In this document: positions 16,072 to 23,889 of the stretch, piece by piece
Numbering within the stretch: the stretch's first letter is position 1
How the letters are laid out: every line of letters starts with the position of its first letter
Assembly: GCA_030446715.1 (NCBI GenBank)
Contig: JAUJMU010000002.1
Location: 337,754 to 401,753 of the forward strand
DNA length: 64,000 nucleotides
Reading direction: 5' to 3'
Source: Cytophagales bacterium
GTDB lineage: Bacteria; Bacteroidota; Bacteroidia; Cytophagales; 172606-1
Notes under the pieces: generated by a model
Database searches by the model: none
Told to the model about the DNA's origin: nothing
Seen by the model: the letters and a program-made list of their open reading frames with translations, nothing else
Position numbers and translations under genes: made by a program

Positions 16072-17163
16072 ATGCTTACCGACCTTGTCAGATTCGTAAT
16101 TCTCATCGGCGGGATTCAAGGCGTAGTGCTGGGGCTGATTCACCTGGTTAAGCGGCCGCGTTTCGTCTGGGATCTGCCAATGGCCCTGTTGCTGCTCACC
16201 TTTGCGTCCGGCAACCTGTTTCTGTGGTTGTTGGGCTGGCACAGTTCCATTCCCCTGAGCGAATTCCAACTCCTGCCGTTGCGTGTGGTGCTGCCGCTGA
16301 ACCTGGTGCTGTTGCCGATTTTCTTTCTGTTGACCTACGTCAAACGGTTTGTCAACGCGGAGCTTGCCTACCCCTGGCTGACCAAAGCCTTGAAGTGGAC
16401 GGGCCTTGCCGAGTTGCTGGGGCATCTGCTCCCGTTCGGGGCTGCTATTTACCTGGCTTCCGTGGACAAAGAGTTGGTGCATTACGCCCTATCCATCAAG
16501 CAGCTGGCCAACCTGTTGAGCATTCCCTTCGCCGTCACTACAATGGCCGCCATCCGGCAGCTCAGCCGGCAGTACCGGCAGCAACGGTCCCAACTGTCCG
16601 GAAGCCTGCCTGCGTACCGGGTAGAATGGGTCCAAACCCTCTACTATGCTTTTATTGGCATCTATACACTGGTCGCCTTCCCGCTTTTTTACCCTCTTTT
16701 TTTTGAATCGCCGGGCAGTTGGCTCTACTTTCCCCAGGGCATTGGGGCAACCCTGGCTCTTTTTTGGATCAGCCTCCAAAGCGTGCTCATCGATGCGCGG
16801 GTGGCTTCCGAAGGCGTGCCCGTCACTGCTTCTCAGGCTGACCTTCCCCAGCCGGCGGCTACCCCGTCTGCGCAGGGCCGCATCTACCAGGAACTGCTGC
16901 GGCTGCTCCAGGCGGAGCAACTTTACAAAAACCCTCATTTAAAATTAAGTCACCTGGCCCAACGGTTAGACCTCAGCCCAAACTACCTTTCGCGCATCAT
17001 CAACCAGCAGGCCCACAAGAATTTCAACGACCTCTTGAACGAACACCGGGTAGAGGAGGTCAAGGAATACTTTTGTCAAACCGGGCCAATCCTGCAACAC
17101 CCAGGCGCAACCACTGCCAACAGCCAGTCGGATTGGGGCCGAAGCACAAGCGCAACTCATTAA
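16072..17163 (+). CDS. membrane-anchored AraC-family regulator, C-terminally truncated
   Basis: 363 residues. About seven hydrophobic segments (1-245) precede an AraC-type HTH that begins normally: YQELLRLLQAEQLYKNPHLK, SHLAQRLDLSPNYLSRIINQ, then FNDLLNEHRVEEVK. The second HTH (usually LLSIALEAGFNSKSTFNSVF) is missing. After VEEVK the frame continues with about 30 unrelated residues ending GRSTSATH, and these bases read in another frame as the start of a serine hydrolase. The DNA-binding domain is therefore incomplete and the protein probably inactive. The truncation results from a fusion near 17065-17080. Confidence 0.85.
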   Translation: MLTDLVRFVILIGGIQGVVLGLIHLVKRPRFVWDLPMALLLLTFASGNLFLWLLGWHSSIPLSEFQLLPLRVVLPLNLVLLPIFFLLTYVKRFVNAELAYPWLTKALKWTGLAELLGHLLPFGAAIYLASVDKELVHYALSIKQLANLLSIPFAVTTMAAIRQLSRQYRQQRSQLSGSLPAYRVEWVQTLYYAFIGIYTLVAFPLFYPLFFESPGSWLYFPQGIGATLALFWISLQSVLIDARVASEGVPVTASQADLPQPAATPSAQGRIYQELLRLLQAEQLYKNPHLKLSHLAQRLDLSPNYLSRIINQQAHKNFNDLLNEHRVEEVKEYFCQTGPILQHPGATTANSQSDWGRSTSATH

Positions 17164-17167
17164 AGGG

Positions 17168-18088
17168 GTGCAAGAGACGTATTTCGACGCTGTTGTGGTA
17201 GTAGAGGGCCAAAATGCCCTGCTGCAGCACGGCGACACGCGCCTGCCGATGAACTGCGCTTCGGCCCGCAAAAGCATCTTCAGCATGCTCTACGGCATTG
17301 CCGACAGCAAAGGGCTGGTTAACCTGGATGCTACGCTGGACCAATTGGGCATTGATGACGGGAAAAACCCGCTTACCGCTACCGAAAAACAGGCCACCTT
17401 GCGCCACCTGCTGCAAGCCCGTTCTGGAATCTACATTCCGGCCCTGGGCGAATCGGAAGGGATGAAACGCCGCCGGCCCCGGCGCGGCCAGTACAAGCCC
17501 GGCGAACATTTTTACTACAACAACTGGGACTTCAATACGCTGCCCATCTACCTGGAACGGGTCACGGGCAAGCGCATCGGTGAACTCATATATGAATGGC
17601 TGGCCGTGCCCACGGGAATGCAGGATTTCTGCCCCGACAACGTCAAGTATGAGTACGGTGACTACACCGAGTACCCGCAAACCCGGGTCTATATTTCGGC
17701 CGAAGACCTGGCCCGGCTGGGCTCGGTCATGCTCCAGAACGGAAGCTACAACGGCCGGCAGGTGGTGCCGGCGGCCTGGGTGGAAGAAAGTACCCAGCCC
17801 GTATCGGTGCAGGGTGTTGACAATGACCTGAGCCGCCAGGAGCAAAGCTTTTACGACGGGTATGCGTACCTGTGGTGGACCAACCAAGCCTCCGGCACGT
17901 TCTGGGCGGACGGGGCTTACGGGCACTTCCTGATCGTGGACCGGGCCCGGAACCTGACGGTGGTCCTGCGCAACAACACGGGCACTTCGCCGGTCGGGGT
18001 AACTTGGTACACCAGCACCAACCGCTACGAAGACGAGGACTCGGGCTACGCCCTCTTTGAATTCATCAAAAATGCAATTCGCCCATGA
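17168..18088 (+). CDS. serine hydrolase (beta-lactamase-related), 5'-truncated
   Basis: The first usable start is GTG 17168 (306 residues), but the same frame is open and family-like further upstream (PLPTASRIGAEAQAQLIKGV from about 17111), so the natural N-terminus and signal peptide have been lost. The penicillin-binding/beta-lactamase C fold is shown by S-x-x-K in CASARKSIFSM, Y-x-N in FYYNNWDFN, RHLLQARSGIY and YGYAYLWWTN/AYGHFLIV near the third motif. The likely native role was a periplasmic esterase or peptidase; without its signal peptide it may not be exported. Overlaps the next gene by 4 bp (ATGA). Confidence 0.8.
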   Translation: MQETYFDAVVVVEGQNALLQHGDTRLPMNCASARKSIFSMLYGIADSKGLVNLDATLDQLGIDDGKNPLTATEKQATLRHLLQARSGIYIPALGESEGMKRRRPRRGQYKPGEHFYYNNWDFNTLPIYLERVTGKRIGELIYEWLAVPTGMQDFCPDNVKYEYGDYTEYPQTRVYISAEDLARLGSVMLQNGSYNGRQVVPAAWVEESTQPVSVQGVDNDLSRQEQSFYDGYAYLWWTNQASGTFWADGAYGHFLIVDRARNLTVVLRNNTGTSPVGVTWYTSTNRYEDEDSGYALFEFIKNAIRP

Positions 18089-18621
18089 ACTACCACTTTT
18101 TCCTCGTGTTTGCGCTGCTCTGTAGTTCCGTACTGGCGCAGACGCTACCTTACCCGCGGCAAAGCGTCTTTGTGGAAGCAGGCGGTAATGGGTTGGGCTA
18201 CAGCTTGAACTATGAACGCAGTCTGAACCGGTCGCTGGCAGTGCGTTTGGGCGGCTCTTGGCTGCGGCTGACTGAGCAGGGGTCCCGCAAAAGGCAGACG
18301 TTGATGACCGTGCCGGTTACGATCAGTTACCTGCTTCAGTTTGGGGCATCTGCTCACCACGCCGAATTTGGGGCCGGCATCAGCCTCTTGTACGCAACCG
18401 GCGACCTCACCGAAAATGACCGGACCACCGACCTTTTTCCCAACCTGACCGGCACCGTTGGCTACCGCTACCAGCGCCCGGCGGGAGGGCTGTTGCTAAA
18501 GGTAGGTTTCACTCCCTTCCTGGGCATGCGCACCCTGACGGACAATGGCGGGTTTGCTTTTGCCCCCTTGGGTAGCCGGTTGCAACCTTGGGGTGGCATC
18601 GGCATTGGTTATGGTTTTTAA
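18085..18621 (+). CDS. small outer-membrane beta-barrel-like protein
   Basis: 178 residues with a signal peptide (MNYHFFLVFALLCSSVLAQ). The mature part has alternating aromatic/glycine strands (VFVEAGGNGLGYSLNYERSL, AVRLGGSWLRL, WGGIGIGYGF) ending in Phe, as expected for an outer-membrane barrel. No specific family recognised. Coupled to the serine hydrolase by a 4-bp overlap. Confidence 0.65.
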   Translation: MNYHFFLVFALLCSSVLAQTLPYPRQSVFVEAGGNGLGYSLNYERSLNRSLAVRLGGSWLRLTEQGSRKRQTLMTVPVTISYLLQFGASAHHAEFGAGISLLYATGDLTENDRTTDLFPNLTGTVGYRYQRPAGGLLLKVGFTPFLGMRTLTDNGGFAFAPLGSRLQPWGGIGIGYGF

Positions 18622-18700
18622 GGGATAAGGGGCCCGAGTACAGTTTGAGGTATTCGTAAGGGATGCGACTCATTTGCGCCAATCAATATAGATAAGCCTG

Positions 18701-18801
18701 GTGCATGACCAATTTAAATTCCAGGGATACACCTAACGTTTCTATTCAAATCTAATAAGTTTTAAGACCGTCTTTCTCTAAAAACTAAGTTGGTCATGCA
18801 C
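18701..18801. repeat. MITE-like element with terminal inverted repeats
   Basis: GTGCATGACCAA (18701-18712) and TTGGTCATGCAC (18790-18801) form a perfect 12-bp inverted repeat, extendable to about 20 bp with 3 mismatches. It encloses about 77 bp of AT-rich DNA without an ORF. Likely a non-autonomous derivative of an insertion sequence; no clear target duplication was seen. Confidence 0.6.
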
Positions 18802-18881
18802 TAGTTTTTCCGCAAAGCCGGTGTTCTTCTGGGAAACCGCCCTGTTTTGAATCCATCAGTAGCAGAGGTAACAAAGCGTTC

Positions 18882-20390
18882 TCAGCCTCGCCTGACCGGC
18901 AGCCGGAACGAGAAGCGCGAACCCTGATTAAGCGCCGTTTGGACGGATAGTTCAGCGTGGTGCAGTTCCAGTATCTTTTTGACAATCACCAGCCCCAGGC
19001 CCATGCCGCCGGGCGGGGGGTTTGGCTGGTTTTCGGCCCGGCGGTAATAGCGGTCAAAAATGTACGGCAGCACGTCGGGTGCAATGCCCGTGCCGGTATC
19101 GGCTACTGAAACCTCTACCGCTGCGGCCGACTCCGCGATGCGGATGGCGACGCTGCCGCCGGCCGGCGTGTATTTGATGGCGTTGTCGACCAGGTTGTGC
19201 AACACCCGCTCCACCATGCCGGCGTCAATTTCGACGATGGTCACGCCCGCGCCGTTGGTGCACGAGAGGGAGATGTGTTTCCGGCTCGCCTGGAGCTGAA
19301 AGGCCTGGTACACCTCCTGCACGAGTTCCCTGATGTTGATGGGTTCGCGTTGGGGCGTACTTTCGAGGGCGTCCAGCTTGGAAAGCTCAAAGAGCTCTTC
19401 CACCAGATGTTGGAGTTTGCCGGCGCTTTGCCGGATGATGTGGGTGTAATAATCCCGTTCGGTGTCGGCCAGCTCATTTTTTTTGAGCCACAGCGTCTCG
19501 GCGTACCCGTAGATGGCCGTGACCGGCGTGCGCAGGTCGTGGGAAATATTGGCGATCAGCTCGCGGCGCAGCCGCTCGAGCATCTGCAACTCCTCCAGGT
19601 TAGCCGCCATCTTGTCGGCCATTTGGTTAAAGGTCTGGGCCAGTTCGGCCAGTTCCCCGGTAGCCCGCAACCGGATGCGGGCTGTCAGGTCGCCTTCCCG
19701 GAACCGGTGGACGGTGGAAGTAATTTCCGTCAGGTTGCGGGTAATGAACCAGAAAGCCACCAGTCCGATCACAAACGCCACCAGCAGGGTTACCGCCAGG
19801 GTACGGCTCACAAGTTGGGCAAGGTGGTCGCCCAGCAGCAAGGCCAGCGCCGAATCGTAGCGTTCACCCGTGAGCACCACGTACACGTACCCCGACAAGC
19901 GTCCGTTCCGTTCCACGCGGGCGGCCGAAAAGATCTTTTCCCGGGTTTCGCTCCTGGGGTCGCCGCCGCGGATAAAAAGCGTTTGCCCCGAAGCGATGTA
20001 GCGTTCAAGCGGTTCGAGGGCGACCTTTTTTCGAAGGAGGGATTGGTTGGGGGGATGGTTGGTAAGAATGCGCCCGGCCGTATCGAGCAGGTACACCTCG
20101 ATGCTGGGGTTGATGACCATGGCATTGAAGAAAATCCGCTGCACGCTCCCCTCGTCCACGCCCTCCTCCACGAAGGGCGACATGTACTGGACGATCCGCC
20201 CGGCTACCTGGCTGTTGAGCCGCTGCTGGGCCGCGTCAAAATACGTGCGGGCCGACGTGACGGTGATGTACACGTAGGTGCCGGCCAGCAGGGTCAACAC
20301 GGCCAGAAAAGTGAGCGACAACTGCCAGTATAACCCCGAGAACCAGGTTTTGGAGAAGAAACCGAATCGGCTGGCTTGCTTGGTATCCAT
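18882..20390 (-). CDS. sensor histidine kinase
   Basis: 502 residues: TM1 (about 23-45), a roughly 130-residue periplasmic sensor region, TM2 (LAVTLLVAFVIGLVAFWFI), HAMP (about 220-270), HisKA with the phospho-acceptor in ANISHDLRTPVTAIYGYAE (near residue 285) and HATPase with VDNAIKYTP, VSVADTGTGI and GMGLGLVIVKKILELH. It phosphorylates the OmpR-type regulator encoded 5 bp upstream. It is the last gene of a lipoprotein / outer-membrane protein / regulator / kinase operon. Confidence 0.95.
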   Translation of the reverse strand: MDTKQASRFGFFSKTWFSGLYWQLSLTFLAVLTLLAGTYVYITVTSARTYFDAAQQRLNSQVAGRIVQYMSPFVEEGVDEGSVQRIFFNAMVINPSIEVYLLDTAGRILTNHPPNQSLLRKKVALEPLERYIASGQTLFIRGGDPRSETREKIFSAARVERNGRLSGYVYVVLTGERYDSALALLLGDHLAQLVSRTLAVTLLVAFVIGLVAFWFITRNLTEITSTVHRFREGDLTARIRLRATGELAELAQTFNQMADKMAANLEELQMLERLRRELIANISHDLRTPVTAIYGYAETLWLKKNELADTERDYYTHIIRQSAGKLQHLVEELFELSKLDALESTPQREPINIRELVQEVYQAFQLQASRKHISLSCTNGAGVTIVEIDAGMVERVLHNLVDNAIKYTPAGGSVAIRIAESAAAVEVSVADTGTGIAPDVLPYIFDRYYRRAENQPNPPPGGMGLGLVIVKKILELHHAELSVQTALNQGSRFSFRLPVRRG

Positions 20391-20395
20391 CAGTT

Positions 20396-21091
20396 TTATT
20401 CGGCGAAGCGATAGCCGATGCCCCAGGTCGTTAAAATGTAAACCGGGTGGTTGAAATCGGGTTCAATCTTGATGCGCAGGCGGTTGATGTGGGTGGTGAT
20501 GGTGTGCTCGTAGCCCTCAAAACCCATGCCCCAGACGCTGTCGAGGAGTTCTTTGCGGGAGTAGCTGTGTCCCGGATTGGCAGCCAGCAGCAAGAGCAGA
20601 TCAAACTCCTTGGGCGTGAGTTCCACTCGCTGTTCCCCGAGGGTAACCCTGCGCTTTTCGGGATTAATCCGCAAATTTTTGAAATAGATGGGCAGGAGTG
20701 GCTTGGCGACCGGCTCAGTCCTCAGCAGCTCACTGCGGCGCAGGAGTGCTTTCACGCGGGCCGTCAATTCGCGCACCCCGAAGGGTTTGGTCAGGTAATC
20801 ATCGGCTCCCAGTTCGAGCCCGATTACTTTGTCAACCTCCTCCGACTTAGCCGTCAGCATCATGATCGGCGTAGTGAGGCCGGCCATCCGGAGTCGTTTG
20901 CACACTTCGAGTCCATCCATGTCGGGGAGCATAATGTCCAGAATGACCAGATCAAACGGACTTTGCAAGGCCCTGGAATACCCTTCCGCTCCCCTCCCAA
21001 CTGCCGTTACGTCGCCCGGCAGATCGGCCAGGTGAATCCGAACCAGGCCGATCACGTTTTCATCATCTTCCACCAGGAGAATTTTCTTCAT
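20396..21091 (-). CDS. OmpR-family response regulator
   Basis: 231 residues: receiver domain (ILLVEDDENVIG, phospho-accepting Asp52 in VILDIMLPDMDG, Thr in MMLTAKSEEVD, Lys in YLTKPFG) and a C-terminal winged helix (VELTPKEFDLLLLLAANPGH; YEHTITTHINRLRIKIE; ILTTWGIGYRFAE). Partner of the kinase downstream. It begins 3 bp after the stop of the outer-membrane protein gene, indicating one transcript. Confidence 0.95.
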   Translation of the reverse strand: MKKILLVEDDENVIGLVRIHLADLPGDVTAVGRGAEGYSRALQSPFDLVILDIMLPDMDGLEVCKRLRMAGLTTPIMMLTAKSEEVDKVIGLELGADDYLTKPFGVRELTARVKALLRRSELLRTEPVAKPLLPIYFKNLRINPEKRRVTLGEQRVELTPKEFDLLLLLAANPGHSYSRKELLDSVWGMGFEGYEHTITTHINRLRIKIEPDFNHPVYILTTWGIGYRFAE

Positions 21092-21094
21092 GAT

Positions 21095-21931
21095 TTATAA
21101 TTTCCATAAAACCCCGGCACTCCAGTTGGGAGCAGCCAGAATATTTCGTCCGGTCAGGGCAAAGCCCCCCGAAGCGCTGATGCCCAGGTGCTCCGTCCAC
21201 TGGTAGTTTACCTCGGCGGTGGGTGAAAAATACTCGGTGTTATTGGAGAAAATGCCGTTTTGTACGGCTTCCGCCTTCCCGTTGAAGAAGGATTCCACGC
21301 TGTTGATTTTCAGAATGGGTGTGAATTTTTTCAGGGTGACGCCGATTTCGGCCCCGTAGCGGAACTCGTCCGAAAAACCCCGGGTACGGTTATTGAACCC
21401 GACGTAAGCCGAGGCAAAGATTTTGGCAGTCAGTGAACCGCTTACGTCGAGCCGCACCAACTGGTTAAACTCCCCGTCGCCGGTTTGCAGGATGCCCGAC
21501 CGGCCACCTCCGGTATCCCCCAGCGGCAACCCGAGCAGCACCGTAAAACTGGCATAAAAGGGCTTACCGGCCAGAAAGGTATACTTGAGCCCCACGTCCG
21601 AATCCCCGATTGCATTCACGGCATCGCCGGGTTCGGTGTTGCCGCTCTGCTGGTACTGAATTTCGTTCAGCGTCCCCCGCACGAAGAACGGAAAGTAGGC
21701 AATGCCCGTCAGGCGGCCCGTAAGGCCGTACTCCCCGTAGATGCTGGTGGTATAGAGGCTGGTGGTGGTAATGTCAATCACCTCCCCGGCCGGGTTAAAG
21801 AAGTAGGAGGAACGGATTACATTCTGCCCGAGCTTGAAAAAGCCTTTTCCTTTGGGCTGCGGCCACCCACCACCCGCAAGGACGGCAAACGGCAAAAACG
21901 CCAGAACGGCGATGGTAACGATTTTTTTCAT
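21095..21931 (-). CDS. outer-membrane beta-barrel protein
   Basis: ATG 21931 gives 278 residues with the signal peptide MKKIVTIAVLAFLPFAVLAG; an in-frame upstream GTG at 21979 would place extra residues before it and is unlikely. The mature protein has repeated amphipathic strands (GFFKLGQNVIRSSYFF, YASFTVLLGLPLGDTG, FASAYVGFNNRTRG) and ends WSAGVLWKL. It resembles the transporter/MetA-pathway-of-phenol-degradation-like outer-membrane proteins but is not assigned. Second gene of the operon starting at 22905. Confidence 0.7.
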   Translation of the reverse strand: MKKIVTIAVLAFLPFAVLAGGGWPQPKGKGFFKLGQNVIRSSYFFNPAGEVIDITTTSLYTTSIYGEYGLTGRLTGIAYFPFFVRGTLNEIQYQQSGNTEPGDAVNAIGDSDVGLKYTFLAGKPFYASFTVLLGLPLGDTGGGRSGILQTGDGEFNQLVRLDVSGSLTAKIFASAYVGFNNRTRGFSDEFRYGAEIGVTLKKFTPILKINSVESFFNGKAEAVQNGIFSNNTEYFSPTAEVNYQWTEHLGISASGGFALTGRNILAAPNWSAGVLWKL

Positions 21932-21981
21932 GGTTTTTGGATTCAAACAAACAACTAATAACCAGTAGCTAACTACCACTG

Positions 21982-22905
21982 TCAGTTGAGGTCGGCGTAG
22001 CCGAAGGTGACGGTAGCGGGCCGGCAGAGGATAATTACGTAGCGGTAGTCGAACAGGCCAACATTGGGGTTGACGGCGGAAATATTAAATGTCCTGGCCC
22101 CGTTGTCCCGGATCTGCGCCACTTCCAGCCCCGACGACCGGACATTGCCGGCGTTGGTGGAGTTGGCCAGATAGATGTAGGTGCCCAGGGCAAAGCTGGT
22201 CCGGAAATTACTGCCGAGATCAAGGATCACTTGTCCGTTCCCGGTGCGCAGCATAGCCGTGCCAGAAGCCGCATAGCCCCCGGCGGGAACAAACTGCCCC
22301 GACCGGGCCGCACCCACGGTAAGGTCCACGGAGTTGCTTTTCACCCCATTTACCTTGGCATGTACGGCAGCTATCCCGTTGGCTACCACCGTTGCCTGTC
22401 CCTGCGCATCCACCTGCACAATGGCGGCATTTTCCGAAAACCACTCCACCGGTTTACCCGTCAGCGCTTCGCCCCGGATGTTGAGCACCTCAGCGGTCAG
22501 GAAAATCATTTCGCCCCGGTTCAGGCTGGTTTTAGCCGCGGCTACCGTGACGGAGGCCACTCCGTTTTCATCGGTGATTACGTTCACGTTTACCAGCGGT
22601 CCCATAAATTCGCCGAGGGAAGCCTTCACCACCGACTGCCCCGCCCCCAATGCCTGTACCAGACCGTTCTGATCCACAGTGGCCACCAGCGGGTTGGACG
22701 AAATCCAGCTCAGTGCCAACTGCCGGGCAATGCCAAACTGGTCGTAGTAACTGGCCGTAAGCTGCTCACGCTGACCGGGCTGCAGCGCCACCTGTTGCCG
22801 GGACACTTCAATGCGCTGGCCGACAGTGGGATCGTCTTCGCGGTCGGTTCCAATGCAGCCCTGCAACAGGACCGCCAGCAGAAGAAAGGAAAGGATTGGT
22901 TTCAT
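21982..22905 (-). CDS. lipoprotein with Big_2-type Ig domains and a DM13-like domain
   Basis: 307 residues with a lipobox (LLQGC, Cys17). Two bacterial Ig-like segments follow (about 33-110, SWISSNPLVATVDQNGLVQA; about 118-200, VEWFSENAAIVQVDAQGQAT). The C-terminal 95 residues (SGTAMLRTGNGQVILDLGSN; FRTSFALGTYIYLANS; DYRYVIILCRP) fit the DM13 domain, proposed to take part in electron transfer. Likely at the cell surface or in the periplasm. First gene of the operon with the outer-membrane protein and two-component genes, preceded by Crp/Fnr-type site C. Confidence 0.8.
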   Translation of the reverse strand: MKPILSFLLLAVLLQGCIGTDREDDPTVGQRIEVSRQQVALQPGQREQLTASYYDQFGIARQLALSWISSNPLVATVDQNGLVQALGAGQSVVKASLGEFMGPLVNVNVITDENGVASVTVAAAKTSLNRGEMIFLTAEVLNIRGEALTGKPVEWFSENAAIVQVDAQGQATVVANGIAAVHAKVNGVKSNSVDLTVGAARSGQFVPAGGYAASGTAMLRTGNGQVILDLGSNFRTSFALGTYIYLANSTNAGNVRSSGLEVAQIRDNGARTFNISAVNPNVGLFDYRYVIILCRPATVTFGYADLN

Positions 22906-22915
22906 ACTTTTTTCC

Positions 22916-22961
22916 GAAAGGTACTTCCGGCCACACGGGGCGTTTGTCGTTCACCTGACAT
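22916..22961 (-). promoter_or_regulatory. promoter and Crp/Fnr-type site C for the lipoprotein operon
   Basis: On the minus strand, ATGTC-AGGTGAAC-GACAA is at 22961-22944 and TACCTTTC (one mismatch to TAnnTTTG) at 22923-22916; centres are 33 bp apart, as at sites A and B. The box lies only 10 bp before ATG 22905, implying a very short leader. Confidence 0.6.
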
Positions 22962-22989
22962 TCGGAAGCAATTCAAAAAAACTCCCCAT

Positions 22990-23034
22990 TTGTCTGGCTC
23001 CCGACATTTACAGACGGCAGTTGCCGCTATATTG
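22990..23034 (+). promoter_or_regulatory. promoter and Crp/Fnr-type site D for the DUF547 gene
   Basis: On the plus strand, TTGTC-TGGCTCCC-GACAT is at 22990-23007, followed by TATATTG at 23028-23034 (a shortened -7 box); centres are about 32.5 bp apart. The leader from the box to ATG 23056 is 21 nt, like those of the YHS genes. Sites C and D lie back to back in one divergent region. Confidence 0.55.
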
Positions 23035-23055
23035 CCGGGCATCAACCCCATTGCC

Positions 23056-23790
23056 ATGTTCCGATCCTTGCTGCTTGCCTCCCTGCTGCTGGTCGTCCTC
23101 TTCGGACCGGCAACTGCCCAATCCCGTTTTTCGCACGCCGCCTGGGACGCCCTGCTCAAAAAGCACGTCAGCGCAAAGGGCGTGGTCAATTACCGGGGAT
23201 TCATTAAAGACAGCCTTGCGCTGAACCAGTATCTTCAACAACTGACCGCCAACTATCCGCAGGAAAAGGCCTGGAGCCGCGGGGAGCAAATGGCCTGGTG
23301 GCTGAACGCCTATAATGCTTACACCGTGCAGCTGATTGCCCGGCACTACCCGCTGAAAAGCATCAACGACATCAAACAGGCGGGAGCCAAGTCGCCCTGG
23401 GACATTCCGTTCATTTCCCTGAACGGAAATAAGATTACCCTCAACCACATCGAACACGAAATCCTGCGCAGGAAATTTGCCGATCCGCGCATCCACTTCG
23501 GGATTGTGTGCGCCTCGCAGTCCTGTCCGAAGCTGGCCAATGAGGCCCTTGAAGCAGGCAAGCTGGACGCCCAGCTGGACCGCCTGACGAAGGAATTTCT
23601 GGATGATCCTTCCCGCAATAAAATCACCACGGAGCAGGCGCAGGTATCGCAGATTTTCAACTGGTTTAAGGAAGACTTTACCCGGAAGGGCACCGTACCT
23701 GAGTTTATTAACCAATACGCGGCCGTCAAAATCGGGAATAAGTCTAAAATCAGTTACCTTGAATACGACTGGGGCCTGAACGACAAATAA
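23056..23790 (+). CDS. DUF547-family periplasmic protein
   Basis: ATG 23056 gives 244 residues with signal peptide MFRSLLLASLLLVVLFGPAT then AQ. The DUF547 core is clear: WDALLKKHVSAKGVVNYRGF, QMAWWLNAYNAYTVQLIARH, LNHIEHEILRRKFADPRIHF, GIVCASQSCPKLANEALEAG and the end ISYLEYDWGLN. The conserved His/Cys residues suggest a papain-like or metal-linked activity, not established. An in-frame extension upstream crosses the promoter and is rejected. It starts a same-strand series with the FAD oxidoreductase and the 4Fe-4S protein. Confidence 0.9.
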   Translation: MFRSLLLASLLLVVLFGPATAQSRFSHAAWDALLKKHVSAKGVVNYRGFIKDSLALNQYLQQLTANYPQEKAWSRGEQMAWWLNAYNAYTVQLIARHYPLKSINDIKQAGAKSPWDIPFISLNGNKITLNHIEHEILRRKFADPRIHFGIVCASQSCPKLANEALEAGKLDAQLDRLTKEFLDDPSRNKITTEQAQVSQIFNWFKEDFTRKGTVPEFINQYAAVKIGNKSKISYLEYDWGLNDK

Positions 23791-23889
23791 GACGGGAGAC
23801 AAGCTCCTGAAGTCCCGGTCAGGGTGAAGCCAGTCAGATCCGTATCTCATGTCTCCAGTCTCCAGTCTGAAATCTAACTTCTCAGCCTC

